A DNA stretch of 64,000 bases, taken from assembly GCF_000511955.1 (NCBI RefSeq), contig NZ_AZSU01000003.1, positions 148,812 to 212,811 on the forward strand, written 5' to 3'. The stretch's first letter is position 1, and each line of letters begins with the position of its first letter. A model generated the notes under the pieces. The model made no database searches, was not told the origin of the DNA, and worked only from the letters and a program-made list of their open reading frames with translations. The translations under genes were made by a program, and so were the position numbers. Below, piece after piece: positions 53,796 to 63,269 of this stretch. Origin of the DNA: [Clostridium] ultunense DSM 10521. Its GTDB lineage: Bacteria; Bacillota; Clostridia; Tissierellales; Tepidimicrobiaceae.

Positions 53796-55799
53796 ATGGA
53801 TTTAGATTTAAACCAATATATTAATTTATTTGTTGAAGAAGCTAAAGAACATTTACAAAATATGAATGAAGCTTTATTGGAATTGGAAAAGGACAAAGAT
53901 AATGTATCCTTGATTAATGAGCTTTTTAGAGTGGCTCATACTTTGAAAGGTATGTCTGGCACCATGGGCTTTGTCAACATGGCAAATCTAACTCATGAAA
54001 TGGAAAATGTATTAGAAGGCATTAGGAGTCATGAAATAGAATTGAGTGAAACTGTTATCGACATCATTTTTGAATGTTTTGATGTATTGGATGACTCCGT
54101 TAATCAGATCGCTGAAAATGGCAAGGAAAGTAGCGAAGAACATGATGCTCTTATAGAAAAGCTAAGGACTGTTTTAAGGGGAAATAATGCTACAGAGGTT
54201 AAAGAAAATAACAATAGGGTTAATGATATATTCCTTAATGAATATGTATTAAATATTGCAAAAGAAGCGAAGATTAAAGGTCTAAATATTTTTAATATAA
54301 AAATAGAACTTAGTCCAAAATGTATGTTAAAATCAGCTAGAGCTTTTATTATTTTTAACACTTTAGAGTCCATAGGAGATATTATCTACTCTAACCCTTC
54401 TGTTGAGGATATTGAAGATGAGAAGTTTGACTTTAATTTTTCCCTAGTTTTCATTTCTGAAATCCATGAGGAAAAATTGAGAGATGAACTAAATAGTATA
54501 TCGGAAATAGATAAAATACATATCTCTGTATTAGAGGATATAGAAACAGCCAAGGTTGGACAAGATTTGGTTAAAGAAGCTGAAAATCTAAAAAAGGACA
54601 TTGAAGAATTAGCAGTAAGTAGGAGTAAAAATTCAACTTCTACTAGGGATAGTAGAATAGGTAAGACGGTAAGAGTGGATATCGACCGATTAGATAATCT
54701 AATGAATCTTGTATCTGAGCTAATTATAATTAAAACTAGGATGGATGATTTAAGTGATATATCCAATAAGGAAAATATGATTGAGGCTATTGAATACCTT
54801 GAAAGGATTACTACAAGTCTACATGATGCAGTTATGAAAGTTCGTATGGTTCCAATAGAAAGGGTTTTTAATAGGTTTCCGCGTATGGTGAGGGATTTAT
54901 CTAAGGAATTAAATAAGGAAATTGATCTTCAAATGTATGGAGAAGATACTGAAGTGGATAGAACTGTAATTGATGAGATTGGAGACCCTTTAATCCATAT
55001 TGTTAGGAATTCTATTGACCATGGTATTGAAACTCCAGAAAATAGAATAAACCAAGGGAAACCAAAGGAAGGGACTGTTATTTTGAAGGCTTATCCCGAT
55101 GGTAATAATGTGGTAATAGAGGTTGTTGATGATGGTAAGGGCATCGATATTGAAGGAGTTAAAAGAAAGGCTATAGAAAAGGAAATCATTACTGACCAAG
55201 AGGCGGAAATATTGTCGGAAGAAGAGATAAAAACTTTACTGTTTCAGCCAGGCTTTAGCACCTCAGAAGAAATATCTGATGTATCTGGACGAGGAGTAGG
55301 ATTAGATGTTGTAAAAAGTAAAATTGAGTCTATTAACGGGTCTATCGAAATCGATAGTGAAACCGATATTGGTACTAAATTTATTATAAGAATACCGCTG
55401 ACACTGGCAATTATACAAGCCCTATTAGTAAAGTTAAAGGATGAAATATATGCCATTCCATTAAGTTCCATAACAGAGATTACTAGTGTTACTAAGGATA
55501 GTATTAGAAATATTCAAGGCCAGGACATTATGCTATATAGGGGCAAAACCATACCTATGGTTAGATTACATAGATTAATGGGACTAGAATTCTCCAACAC
55601 CGATGATGAATATTTAGTTGTGGTAGTAAGAAAAGGAGAGAAACAGGCTGCTTTATTAGTAGATAGTTTAATAGGTCAACAGGAGATTGTTATCAAACCT
55701 TTAGGAAAGTATCTATCGAATATTAAATATTTATCTGGAGCAACTATATTAGGTAATGGTAATGTATCATTAATATTGGATGTTAATTCAATAATATAG
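53796..55799 (+). CDS. cheA: Chemotaxis histidine kinase CheA
   Basis: A 667-residue kinase. In order: P1 with phospho-accepting His48 (RVAHTLKGMSGTMGF), a P2 response-regulator docking region (about 160-265), the P3 dimer helices (about 290-350), the P4 ATPase (HIVRNSIDHGIE, VVDDGKGID, SGRGVGLDVV) and the CheW-like P5 (about 535-667). It phosphorylates CheY and CheB. The ATG is at 53796, three bases after cheB. Confidence 0.97.
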   Translation: MDLDLNQYINLFVEEAKEHLQNMNEALLELEKDKDNVSLINELFRVAHTLKGMSGTMGFVNMANLTHEMENVLEGIRSHEIELSETVIDIIFECFDVLDDSVNQIAENGKESSEEHDALIEKLRTVLRGNNATEVKENNNRVNDIFLNEYVLNIAKEAKIKGLNIFNIKIELSPKCMLKSARAFIIFNTLESIGDIIYSNPSVEDIEDEKFDFNFSLVFISEIHEEKLRDELNSISEIDKIHISVLEDIETAKVGQDLVKEAENLKKDIEELAVSRSKNSTSTRDSRIGKTVRVDIDRLDNLMNLVSELIIIKTRMDDLSDISNKENMIEAIEYLERITTSLHDAVMKVRMVPIERVFNRFPRMVRDLSKELNKEIDLQMYGEDTEVDRTVIDEIGDPLIHIVRNSIDHGIETPENRINQGKPKEGTVILKAYPDGNNVVIEVVDDGKGIDIEGVKRKAIEKEIITDQEAEILSEEEIKTLLFQPGFSTSEEISDVSGRGVGLDVVKSKIESINGSIEIDSETDIGTKFIIRIPLTLAIIQALLVKLKDEIYAIPLSSITEITSVTKDSIRNIQGQDIMLYRGKTIPMVRLHRLMGLEFSNTDDEYLVVVVRKGEKQAALLVDSLIGQQEIVIKPLGKYLSNIKYLSGATILGNGNVSLILDVNSII

Positions 55800-55815
55800 A
55801 CGGGGAGGTCTTATC

Positions 55816-56247
55816 ATGTCTTCTGATGGTGAAACTAAATACGTAATTTTCAAATTGAATGAGGAATATTATGGGGTTCCTATTGATAATGTTTTATCCA
55901 TAGAAAAGGTAGTAGAAACTACCAGGATACCAAATGCACCTGATTATATAAATGGAGTAATCAATTTAAGAGGTGAAGTAATTCCCATAGTTAGTTTGAA
56001 AACTAAATTGGGAATGGAAGAGGATAGCATAAACAAAAATTCTAGGGTCATCGTATTAACTGAAAATGAAATAGTTGTTGGTTTGGTAGTTGATTCGTCT
56101 TCAGAAGTATTAGAAATAGATAAGGAAAATATAGACAAGCCTCCTACTGCTGAAGACAATCAATATATTGAATATATTAATGGGATAGGCAAGGTTTCGG
56201 GTAGGCTGATAATATTATTGAATCTAGGAAAAATTTTAGAACACTAA
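55816..56247 (+). CDS. cheW: Chemotaxis coupling protein CheW
   Basis: A 143-residue SH3-like adaptor joining receptors to CheA. The segments VIFKLNEEYYGVPIDNVLSI, PDYINGVINLRGEVIPIVSL and RVIVLTENEIVVGLVVDSSS are typical. GGGAGG precedes the ATG. It lies directly after cheA. Confidence 0.96.
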   Translation: MSSDGETKYVIFKLNEEYYGVPIDNVLSIEKVVETTRIPNAPDYINGVINLRGEVIPIVSLKTKLGMEEDSINKNSRVIVLTENEIVVGLVVDSSSEVLEIDKENIDKPPTAEDNQYIEYINGIGKVSGRLIILLNLGKILEH

Positions 56248-56261
56248 GGGAGCAGAGAATA

Positions 56262-56864
56262 ATGGATGTAGAGAATTTAAATAGTGTGATGATTGATGTA
56301 TTGAAGGAAATTGGAAATATTGGATCTGGCAATGCAGTTACCTCATTAGCTAACATGCTGTCAAAGCGTGTAGATATGAGGGTGCCTAAAGTTCGGATTA
56401 TGGAATTTAAAGATGTGGCTGAAGTTTTAGGAGGAGAAGAAGAGCTAGTTGCCGGAATATATTTAAATCTAGGTAGTGATGTAGAAGGAAATATTATGTT
56501 TATTCTTGACTTAGATTCTGCCCTTAATTTAACAAATATGTTATTAGGCAGAGAAGATGTAGAACTAGATGATATAGCTATGTCAGCTCTATCGGAAGTA
56601 GGAAATATATTGGCTTCTTCCTATGTCAACTCTTTAAGTGGTTTAACAGGTTTGAAAATAACCGTTTCTGTTCCATCCTTAGCTATTGATATGGCTGGAG
56701 CAATACTTTCTGTACCAGCAATTCAATTTGGTCTTATTGCTGACCAGGTATTATTTATTGAAACTGTCTTTCAAGAAGGGAATAATTTTGTACAAGGGAA
56801 TTTGTTCTTATTACCTGATATGAGCTCCTTTGAAAAAATATTATCTAGTTTAGGGGTTTTGTAA
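56262..56864 (+). CDS. cheC: CheY-phosphatase CheC
   Basis: A 200-residue protein with both phosphatase motifs of the CheC type: LKEIGNIGSGNAVTSL near the start and ALSEVGNILASSYVNSL in the second half. CheC dephosphorylates CheY and is made more active by binding CheD. The next gene is cheD, one base away, so the feedback pair is complete. Confidence 0.95.
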   Translation: MDVENLNSVMIDVLKEIGNIGSGNAVTSLANMLSKRVDMRVPKVRIMEFKDVAEVLGGEEELVAGIYLNLGSDVEGNIMFILDLDSALNLTNMLLGREDVELDDIAMSALSEVGNILASSYVNSLSGLTGLKITVSVPSLAIDMAGAILSVPAIQFGLIADQVLFIETVFQEGNNFVQGNLFLLPDMSSFEKILSSLGVL

Positions 56865-56865
56865 T

Positions 56866-57348
56866 ATGAAAATAATCAAAGTTGGCATGGCGGATTTAAA
56901 TATTGTAAAAGCTCCTGGGATTTTGACAACTCTTGGCTTAGGTTCTTGTGTGGGAATAGCTTTATACGATAGATACAATAAGATTGCGGGTTTGGCACAT
57001 GTTATGTTACCTTCTAGCAAAGAAATAAAAAATAACGAAAACAAATCTAAGTTCGTAGATACTGGTATAGAGTTACTTATAGAAATGATGATTGATAAAG
57101 GAGCTATAAAGAGAAATTTAACTGCTAAGATAGCAGGGGGCTCTCAAATGTTTTCCTTTAATAATAATAGCAGTATTTTAAAAATAGGTGAAAGGAATGT
57201 TTTGGCTACAAAGGAAAAATTAAAGGAGTTAAATATTGAAATACTATCGGAAGATACAGGTGGAAACTATGGTAGGACTATAGAACTAAATGCGGAAGAC
57301 GGTTCTTTATTGATAAAGACCATTGGCCATGGGATTAAGATTATTTGA
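56866..57348 (+). CDS. cheD: Chemotaxis glutamine deamidase CheD
   Basis: A 160-residue enzyme that deamidates receptor glutamines and partners with CheC. The catalytic cysteine is Cys28 (LGLGSCVGIALYD) and the histidine His45 (GLAHVMLP); KIAGGSQMF follows. It lies one base from cheC. GGGTTTTGTAAT leaves no strong ribosome binding site, so translation is probably coupled to cheC. Confidence 0.95.
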   Translation: MKIIKVGMADLNIVKAPGILTTLGLGSCVGIALYDRYNKIAGLAHVMLPSSKEIKNNENKSKFVDTGIELLIEMMIDKGAIKRNLTAKIAGGSQMFSFNNNSSILKIGERNVLATKEKLKELNIEILSEDTGGNYGRTIELNAEDGSLLIKTIGHGIKII

Positions 57349-57375
57349 TATTCCATAGGGAGGTAAGTAACTATT

Positions 57376-58122
57376 ATGAAAACAGATGAACTATGGAAAA
57401 GGTATGTTAAAACTAAGGACAGAAGTATAAAGCAATTACTTATAGAAGAATATATTGGCTTGGTAAAGATAGTTGCTGGTAGAATGTATAATTTCTATGG
57501 AAGCAAAATAGAATATGAAGATTTAGTTGGCTTTGGAGTTATGGGGTTAATAGATAGTATAGAAAGGTTTGATATAAGCAAAAATATTAAGTTTGAAACC
57601 TATGCTCAAATAAGGATTAAAGGTACCATTATCGATAATATAAGGAAATTGGATTGGATTCCTAGGACTTTAAGAAAAAAATCTAAGGATATTCAGAATG
57701 GAATGGTTAATTTGGAAAACAAATTAGGCAGAACTCCATCCAATGAAGAGTTGTCCAAATACTTGTGCATTTCTTTAGAAGAATTAGATTCTGCCCTTGC
57801 CGATATTTCAAATTTCAATGTTACATCCTTGGAGGATTTACTTATAAATAAAGGAGAATATTATATAAAGAATGATAATAATTTAGATACACCTGAAAAC
57901 ATTTATGAGAAAAAAGAAATCATAGAAATATTAGGAAATATAATTGATGAATTGCAGGAAAATGAAAAAACAGTAATATCCCTATATTATTATGAAGAAC
58001 TAACCTATAAAGAAATTGGACATATTATGGAATTATCGGAATCTAGAATTTCTCAAATACATAGTAAAGCAATTTTAAATATTAAAAACAAATTGATTAA
58101 ACTAGGTATTTATGAGAATTGA
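57376..58122 (+). CDS. sigD: Motility sigma factor SigD (FliA)
   Basis: A 248-residue sigma-28-type factor that directs late flagellar and chemotaxis genes. Region 2 is YEDLVGFGVMGLIDSIERFD with FETYAQIRIKGTIID, region 3 WIPRTLRKKSKDI, and region 4 LTYKEIGHIMELSESRISQI. GGGAGG precedes the ATG. Its place late in the operon means late genes wait until the operon is transcribed, as in B. subtilis. The anti-sigma gene flgM is not in the window. Confidence 0.96.
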   Translation: MKTDELWKRYVKTKDRSIKQLLIEEYIGLVKIVAGRMYNFYGSKIEYEDLVGFGVMGLIDSIERFDISKNIKFETYAQIRIKGTIIDNIRKLDWIPRTLRKKSKDIQNGMVNLENKLGRTPSNEELSKYLCISLEELDSALADISNFNVTSLEDLLINKGEYYIKNDNNLDTPENIYEKKEIIEILGNIIDELQENEKTVISLYYYEELTYKEIGHIMELSESRISQIHSKAILNIKNKLIKLGIYEN

Positions 58123-58137
58123 ATAGGAGGCATAAAT

Positions 58138-59526
58138 ATGTTTAAAATCTCTCCAAACGTGATAATCGAAATTTCTAAAGATGGGTTAAAAGGTTATATC
58201 ACATTATTTGATGATAAGGACTCACAAGATTTTGGATTAAATGAAAAACCAATAGAGGAGATTATTGAAGAAGTAAAGGACATATTAAAAGTTGGTTTAA
58301 ACGAAGAGGAGTTACGACTAATATTATCGAACAGGTATTATAATAGTAAAGTATGTATTGCTGAAGGAATTTTACCTGTTAGCGGGAAGGACGGATATAT
58401 AAAATATTATTTTGATTTAAATAAGAAACTAGTGCCCAAAGTATTAGACGACGGAACTGTAAACTATCGAGAATTGAATATTGTTAATAATGTGAGAAAA
58501 GGTGATATTCTAGCAGAGTTAGTACCGCCTAAGGAGGGAAAACCTGGATTTAAGGTAACTGGACAAACTATACCTTATAAGAAAGGGAAAACCCCTGTAC
58601 TAAGATATGGGAAAAATGTCAGATTATTAGATAACGGAGTTACATTAGTTGCTGATAAGGATGGCCTTGTTGAGCTAAAGGACAGAAAGGTTATAGTTTT
58701 GGATGTGTTCCAAGTAGACAATGTTGATAACAAGGTAGGCAATATTTACTTTAATGGAACAGTTGTCGTTAATGGAAACGCTCTTAATGGATTCCAAATC
58801 AAAGCCGATGGAGATGTGAGGATTAAAGGTGTGGTGGAAGGAGCTTATATTGAAAATCACGGAGATGTAATCGTTAGGCAAGGTATACAAGGTTATAATA
58901 GGCTAACTATTAAAACTAAAGGTCATATAACTACTAGATTTATAGAAAATGCAATAATTAATTCGGAAAGAACTGTTACAGCAGAGGCTATTATGCACAG
59001 TCATGTTTATAGTAAAGACAATATAACACTTATCGGTAGGAGAGGTTTGATCGTAGGTGGAGTTTGTAGGGCAGGAAAGGAAATTCATGCTAAGACTATT
59101 GGATCTTCCATGGCTACAAAAACTATTTTAGAAGTTGGGGTAGATCCAGCCATAAAGGAGAAGAATGAGGAGTTAAAGGAACGTATAGACGAATTTGAGG
59201 AGAATTTGGATAAAGTGATTAAATCCTTGAACCTCTTAGATAAAATTAAGAAGGTTAATAGATTAGATGAAAAGAAGGCTGAAATGTATATAAAGTTGTT
59301 AAGGACAAAAAATAGTTTACTTGGAGAATTGTTGGAATTAAAAAAGGAATATCAGATATCAAAAGACAAAATCGACAACCTTTCAAAAGGGCGTATTAAA
59401 GTTTCAGATACCATATATCCAGGGGTAAGGATTGTAATTGGGAATAGTACTATGACTATAAGGGATGAAATGAAGAGGTGTTCCTTTTATAAGGATGAGG
59501 GAGAGATAAGAGTAGGTCCATATTAG
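58138..59526 (+). CDS. DUF342 (FapA-type) polymer-like repeat protein
   Basis: A 462-residue protein of the DUF342 family: a helical N-terminal domain (about residues 1-90), a beta-helix-like region (GNIYFNGTVVVNGNALNG, then ADGDVRIKGVVEGAYIENHG and similar repeats, about 190-310) and a C-terminal coiled coil (about 325-425). Its role is not known, but the family often sits beside sigD or flagellar genes in Clostridia. GGAGG precedes the ATG. Confidence 0.82.
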   Translation: MFKISPNVIIEISKDGLKGYITLFDDKDSQDFGLNEKPIEEIIEEVKDILKVGLNEEELRLILSNRYYNSKVCIAEGILPVSGKDGYIKYYFDLNKKLVPKVLDDGTVNYRELNIVNNVRKGDILAELVPPKEGKPGFKVTGQTIPYKKGKTPVLRYGKNVRLLDNGVTLVADKDGLVELKDRKVIVLDVFQVDNVDNKVGNIYFNGTVVVNGNALNGFQIKADGDVRIKGVVEGAYIENHGDVIVRQGIQGYNRLTIKTKGHITTRFIENAIINSERTVTAEAIMHSHVYSKDNITLIGRRGLIVGGVCRAGKEIHAKTIGSSMATKTILEVGVDPAIKEKNEELKERIDEFEENLDKVIKSLNLLDKIKKVNRLDEKKAEMYIKLLRTKNSLLGELLELKKEYQISKDKIDNLSKGRIKVSDTIYPGVRIVIGNSTMTIRDEMKRCSFYKDEGEIRVGPY

Positions 59527-59537
59527 GGGTGATTTAT

Positions 59538-59852
59538 ATGTCGATTAGGCCTGTTGATTATACAAATACAATTACTAAATCTCAGGAAATTGCTAAGATT
59601 AGGCAAGTAGAAAACGATAGAGTTAAAGTCCAAATGGAACAAGGCTTTGTGCAGCAAGAGAAGCAGATAGAGAAGAATATGAAAAGGGTTAGAGATGCAA
59701 ATAAGAGTGAAAATCTAATTATAGATGCAGATAAGAAGAGACAGTTTGCTAATAGCAAAGATGAAAAAGAAAGTAGGAAGAAAAGAAAGAAAAAGAATAA
59801 TAAAAATAAAAACAGGACTGAATTGGGTAGAAATATAGATATAAAAATTTAA
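59538..59852 (+). CDS. Basic, coiled-coil protein of the fla operon, unknown function
   Basis: A 104-residue soluble protein. The first part starts MSIRPVDYTNTITKSQEIAK, the middle is a charged helix, and the end is strongly basic (KKRKKKNNKNKNR near residues 82-94), suggesting RNA, DNA or membrane contact or a low-complexity tail. No family is recognised with confidence, though similar genes lie at this place in other Clostridia. The ATG at 59538 follows GGGGTGAT. Confidence 0.65.
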   Translation: MSIRPVDYTNTITKSQEIAKIRQVENDRVKVQMEQGFVQQEKQIEKNMKRVRDANKSENLIIDADKKRQFANSKDEKESRKKRKKKNNKNKNRTELGRNIDIKI

Positions 59853-59864
59853 GTAGGGATGTAT

Positions 59865-60338
59865 ATGCTAACGATTATATTAAATGTTATAGGTCTATTA
59901 TGTATTATAATTTCTTTAGTTTGTATTAATAGGACTTTAAAAAGGGAAAAGGAACTTTATGAAGACATCGTATTAATCCATAAGGATATAAAATATTATT
60001 CTCAAACCGTAGAATATATAGTAAATAGTTTTGACGAATTAATAGAAAATAGTTTAAATAAAATGGATAGCTTACAAAGGCAAGGAACAAATTCTATGGA
60101 TAGTGATGAGTCAAAAGGGGGAATCTATAGCATAAATAAGACTGGGGAAAAAGACAAAACAAGCCTGTTAGATGAGTCAGGGGAAGAAAATAATGACAAT
60201 GAAGATATAAATATAAAAGTCCTTGAACTTAAAGAATTAGGTTTATCTAATGAAGAAATTGCAAAAAAATTAAATAAAGGTATTAGGGAAGTGGATATAA
60301 TAATAAAAATGTGGTCAAATTTTTATAAAAAATATTAA
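59865..60338 (+). CDS. Membrane-anchored protein at the swrB position (DUF6115-like)
   Basis: A 157-residue protein with one N-terminal transmembrane helix (about residues 2-23), a charged linker and a C-terminal helix-turn-helix-like end (LKELGLSNEEIAKKLNKGIR). It is the last gene before rpsB, where B. subtilis has swrB, which activates export and sigma-D and also has a single N-terminal helix. Relation to SwrB is inferred from position and layout. I chose the ATG at 59865 over 59859 because of the distance to GTAGGG. Confidence 0.65.
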   Translation: MLTIILNVIGLLCIIISLVCINRTLKREKELYEDIVLIHKDIKYYSQTVEYIVNSFDELIENSLNKMDSLQRQGTNSMDSDESKGGIYSINKTGEKDKTSLLDESGEENNDNEDINIKVLELKELGLSNEEIAKKLNKGIREVDIIIKMWSNFYKKY

Positions 60339-60348
60339 CTATAAAATA

Positions 60349-60377
60349 TTGATTAAAAGCCTTGTATATGTTATACT
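60349..60377 (+). promoter_or_regulatory. rpsB promoter
   Basis: TTGATT (60349-60354) and TATACT (60372-60377) are 17 bases apart, with an extended TG before the -10. It starts 10 bases after the end of the fla operon. Confidence 0.65.
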
Positions 60378-60383
60378 ACTAGA

Positions 60384-60481
60384 GTGATTACACACATCTT
60401 CTGATGTTTAAGGGTGTGCCTTTAAAGGTTCCTTAAATATGTGAAGAAGGTGGAGGAATAAAACATGGAGGTGAAGTAGAT
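60384..60481 (+). ncRNA. Structured leader of rpsB with a four-codon upstream ORF
   Basis: The leader can fold ACATC (60394-60398) with GATGT (60403-60407) over TTCT, and AAGG with CCTT around GTGTG (60410-60422); CACAC at 60391-60395 could instead pair with GTGTG at 60414-60418. Further on, GGAGG (60452-60456) is followed after eight bases by ATG GAG GTG AAG TAG (60465-60479), and the GGAGGTG inside that frame is the ribosome binding site of rpsB. S2 leaders that regulate rpsB are known in several bacteria; the exact family here is not tested. Confidence 0.55.
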
Positions 60482-61189
60482 ATGTCAGTTATTACTATGA
60501 AAAGTTTGTTGGAAGCAGGAGTCCATTTTGGACATCAAACAAGAAGATGGAACCCCAAAATGGCAGAATACATTTTTACTGAGAGAAATGGAATTTACAT
60601 TATAGATCTTCAAAAAACGGTAAAAATGGTAGAAGATGCTTATAATTTTGTGAAGGAAATTTCTGCTGAAGGTGGAGAAATTCTTTTCGTTGGAACTAAG
60701 AAGCAAGCTCAAGAAGCAATCGAAACAGAAGCTAAAAGGTGTGGTATGCATTATGTGAACCAAAGATGGTTAGGTGGAATGTTAACCAATTATAAGACTA
60801 TCAGGAAAAGAATCGATAGGCTTCATGAGTTAGGAAAAATGGAAGAAGAGGGAATATTCGACGTTTTACCTAAAAAAGAGGTAATACAACTTAATCATGA
60901 AAGAGAGAGACTTGAAAAATTCTTAGGTGGAATAAAGAATATGGATAAAACCCCTGATGCTTTATTTGTGGTAGATCCGAGAAAGGAAAGAATAGCTGTA
61001 AATGAAGCCAGGATTTTAGGAATTCCAGTTGTAGCTATTGTTGATACAAACTGTGATCCAGACGAAATAGATTATGTGATACCTGGAAATGACGATGCAA
61101 TTAGAGCAGTAAAACTGTTAACAGAAACTATGGCAAATGCTGTTCTAGAAGGAAGACAAGGAGAACAGATAGTAGATGTAGAAGAATAG
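60482..61189 (+). CDS. rpsB: 30S ribosomal protein S2
   Basis: A 235-residue protein starting [20 protein letters not shown], with [11 protein letters not shown] and the C-terminal [20 protein letters not shown]-type pattern of S2. It is added late in 30S assembly. It begins two bases after the stop of the four-codon upstream ORF. tsf follows in the same order as in nearly all bacteria. Confidence 0.97.
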   Translation: MSVITMKSLLEAGVHFGHQTRRWNPKMAEYIFTERNGIYIIDLQKTVKMVEDAYNFVKEISAEGGEILFVGTKKQAQEAIETEAKRCGMHYVNQRWLGGMLTNYKTIRKRIDRLHELGKMEEEGIFDVLPKKEVIQLNHERERLEKFLGGIKNMDKTPDALFVVDPRKERIAVNEARILGIPVVAIVDTNCDPDEIDYVIPGNDDAIRAVKLLTETMANAVLEGRQGEQIVDVEE

Positions 61190-61195
61190 TAAAAG

Positions 61196-61241
61196 GGTAA
61201 GGGTTTAAAGGGATCAATTCCTTTACGCTCTTACCATTTTT
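61196..61241 (+). terminator. Terminator-like hairpin between rpsB and tsf
   Basis: GGTAAG (61196-61201) pairs with CTTACC (61230-61235) and TAAAGG with CCTTTA inside it, followed by ATTTTT. It is probably a partial terminator or attenuator that sets the ratio of S2 to EF-Ts. Confidence 0.6.
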
Positions 61242-61261
61242 AACAATAGAGGAGGGTTAGA

Positions 61262-61909
61262 ATGGGTATAAGCGCTGCACAAATTAAAGAGTTAAGGGAA
61301 AGAACTGGGGCTGGTATGCTTGATTGTAAAAATGCATTAGTTGAAACTAATGGAGATTTAGAAAAGGCTATTGTTTTATTAAGGGAAAAAGGTTTATCAC
61401 AAGCTGCAAAAAAATCTGGTAGAATTGCTGCAGAAGGATTAGTTGATGCATATATTCATGGCGGGAGAATAGGAGTTTTAATTGAAGTCAATTCAGAAAC
61501 AGATTTTGTTGCAAAAACTGACGAATTTAAGGAATTTGTTAGGGACATGGCTATGCAAGTAGCAGCTTCAAACCCTAAATATGTAAGTATAGAAGATGTA
61601 CCCGAAGAAGAAGTTGAAAAAGAAAGGGAAATACTTATACATCAAGTGGTAAATGAAGGTAAACCAGAGCATGTGGCATCCAAGATTGTTGAAGGTAGAT
61701 TAGGAAAGTTTTATGAACAAGTATGTTTATTAGAACAGCCTTTTATAAGAGAACCAAGTATCAAGGTTAAAGATTTATTAAATGAAAAAATTGCTAAAAT
61801 TGGTGAGAATATTAAAATTAGAAGATTTGTTAGATATGAAGTAGGAGAAGGCTTAGAGAAAAGAGAAGAGAATTTTGCCGAAGAAGTAGCAAAGCAAATG
61901 AATGTATAA
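61262..61909 (+). CDS. tsf: Elongation factor Ts
   Basis: A 215-residue guanine-nucleotide exchange factor for EF-Tu. The start [20 protein letters not shown] and [11 protein letters not shown] are the hallmarks. It is shorter than the roughly 280-residue E. coli form because the second core subdomain is reduced, as in many Clostridia. GGAGGG precedes the ATG. Confidence 0.95.
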   Translation: MGISAAQIKELRERTGAGMLDCKNALVETNGDLEKAIVLLREKGLSQAAKKSGRIAAEGLVDAYIHGGRIGVLIEVNSETDFVAKTDEFKEFVRDMAMQVAASNPKYVSIEDVPEEEVEKEREILIHQVVNEGKPEHVASKIVEGRLGKFYEQVCLLEQPFIREPSIKVKDLLNEKIAKIGENIKIRRFVRYEVGEGLEKREENFAEEVAKQMNV

Positions 61910-61911
61910 TT

Positions 61912-61940
61912 AAATGGAGAACACTGGTTGTTCTCCATTT
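61912..61940 (+). terminator. Perfect 12-bp stem-loop after tsf
   Basis: AAATGGAGAACA (61912-61923) pairs perfectly with TGTTCTCCATTT (61929-61940) over CTGGT. The Ts are inside the stem and the next bases are AAATAG, so release may be weak. It could be a partial terminator or a processing site. Confidence 0.55.
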
Positions 61941-61987
61941 AAATAGAAAACCAGTTATTTGACTTATTGAATAATGGGAGGATTTTT

Positions 61988-62704
61988 ATGACGGAACCAA
62001 TTTTTAAAAGAATAGTTTTAAAACTAAGTGGTGAAGCATTAGCGGGAGATAAGGGACATGGAATAGATATTGATACAGTTAATAGAATATCAGAAGAAAT
62101 AAAGAGCCTACGGGATCTTGGGGTAGAAGTAGCCATTGTAGTAGGTGGTGGCAATTTTTGGAGAGGCAGATTGGCTATAGATATGGATAGGACAACTTCA
62201 GATTATATGGGAATGCTTGGTACAGTAATAAATGCCCTTGCCCTTCAGGATGCATTGGAGAATATTGGAGTAATAACAAGGGTACAAACTGCCATTGAAA
62301 TGAGACAGATTGCAGAACCATATATACGAAGAAGGGCAATAAGGCATCTTGAAAAAGGAAGAGTTGTTATTTTTGCTGCTGGTTCCGGAAACCCATATTT
62401 TTCGACTGACACAACTGCAGCATTAAGGGCTGCTGAGATAGAAGCAGAGGTTATATTATTGGCTAAAAAAGGAGTGGATGGAGTTTATGACTCTGACCCA
62501 TATATTAACACATCTGCTAAAAAATTTGACAAATTAAGATACATAGACATATTAAATATGGGATTAGGAATTATGGACTCTACAGCAACTTCTTTATGCA
62601 TGGATAATAGTATACCCTTAATAGTATTTGGTATAGATAAACCAAATAATATTGTTGATGTGGTCTTGGGTAAAAAAATAGGTACTCATGTAAAGGAGGA
62701 GTAA
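61988..62704 (+). CDS. pyrH: Uridylate kinase
   Basis: A 238-residue UMP kinase giving UDP, a key step of pyrimidine nucleotide synthesis. The motifs [25 protein letters not shown] and [20 protein letters not shown] are typical of the amino-acid kinase fold. The ATG at 61988 follows GGGAGG by six bases; an in-frame TTG at 61967 is rejected. frr follows after two bases. Confidence 0.96.
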   Translation: MTEPIFKRIVLKLSGEALAGDKGHGIDIDTVNRISEEIKSLRDLGVEVAIVVGGGNFWRGRLAIDMDRTTSDYMGMLGTVINALALQDALENIGVITRVQTAIEMRQIAEPYIRRRAIRHLEKGRVVIFAAGSGNPYFSTDTTAALRAAEIEAEVILLAKKGVDGVYDSDPYINTSAKKFDKLRYIDILNMGLGIMDSTATSLCMDNSIPLIVFGIDKPNNIVDVVLGKKIGTHVKEE

Positions 62705-62706
62705 TT

Positions 62707-63264
62707 ATGTATTTAGATGTTCATAAGGAATCGGAAGAAAAAATGAAAAAAACAGTGGAGGTTTACAAAGAGGAACTAAAAAGCATTAGGGCTGGTAGAG
62801 CAAATCCTGCATTATTGGATCAAATATCAATCGATTATTACGGTACAGATACACCTTTAAAACAATTAGCTAGTATTTCTGCACCAGAACCTAGGTTGTT
62901 GGTAATTCAGCCTTGGGACATTAATTTAATTTCTGTTATTGAGAAAGAAATATTGAAGTCAGATCTAGGATTAAATCCATCTAATGATGGCAAATTAATT
63001 AGATTGCCAATTCCATTACTTACTGAAGAAAGAAGAAAGGAATTAGTAAAAGTTGTGAGAAAAAGCGCTGAAAGTGCAAAGATTTCTATAAGAAATATTA
63101 GAAGAGAAGCAAACGACATAATAAAAAAGATGGAGAAAGATAAAACCTTGAGTGAAGACGATAGAAAAGCTGCGGAAAATGAGACTCAAAAAATTACAGA
63201 TGAGTATATAGATGAAATTGATGATCTAACTAATAAAAAAGAGGAAGAATTATTGGAAATATAG
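62707..63264 (+). CDS. frr: Ribosome recycling factor
   Basis: A 185-residue protein that with EF-G splits the ribosome after termination. The two long helices and the motif [17 protein letters not shown], together with [15 protein letters not shown], define it. Length is normal. AAGGAGGAG at the pyrH end serves as the ribosome binding site. Confidence 0.97.
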   Translation: MYLDVHKESEEKMKKTVEVYKEELKSIRAGRANPALLDQISIDYYGTDTPLKQLASISAPEPRLLVIQPWDINLISVIEKEILKSDLGLNPSNDGKLIRLPIPLLTEERRKELVKVVRKSAESAKISIRNIRREANDIIKKMEKDKTLSEDDRKAAENETQKITDEYIDEIDDLTNKKEEELLEI

Positions 63265-63269
63265 ACATT

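Noticed and set aside
57798-57812. GCCGATAT inside sigD resembling a SigD-type -10
   Set aside because: No TAAA at the required 15-base distance, and it encodes conserved sigD codons.
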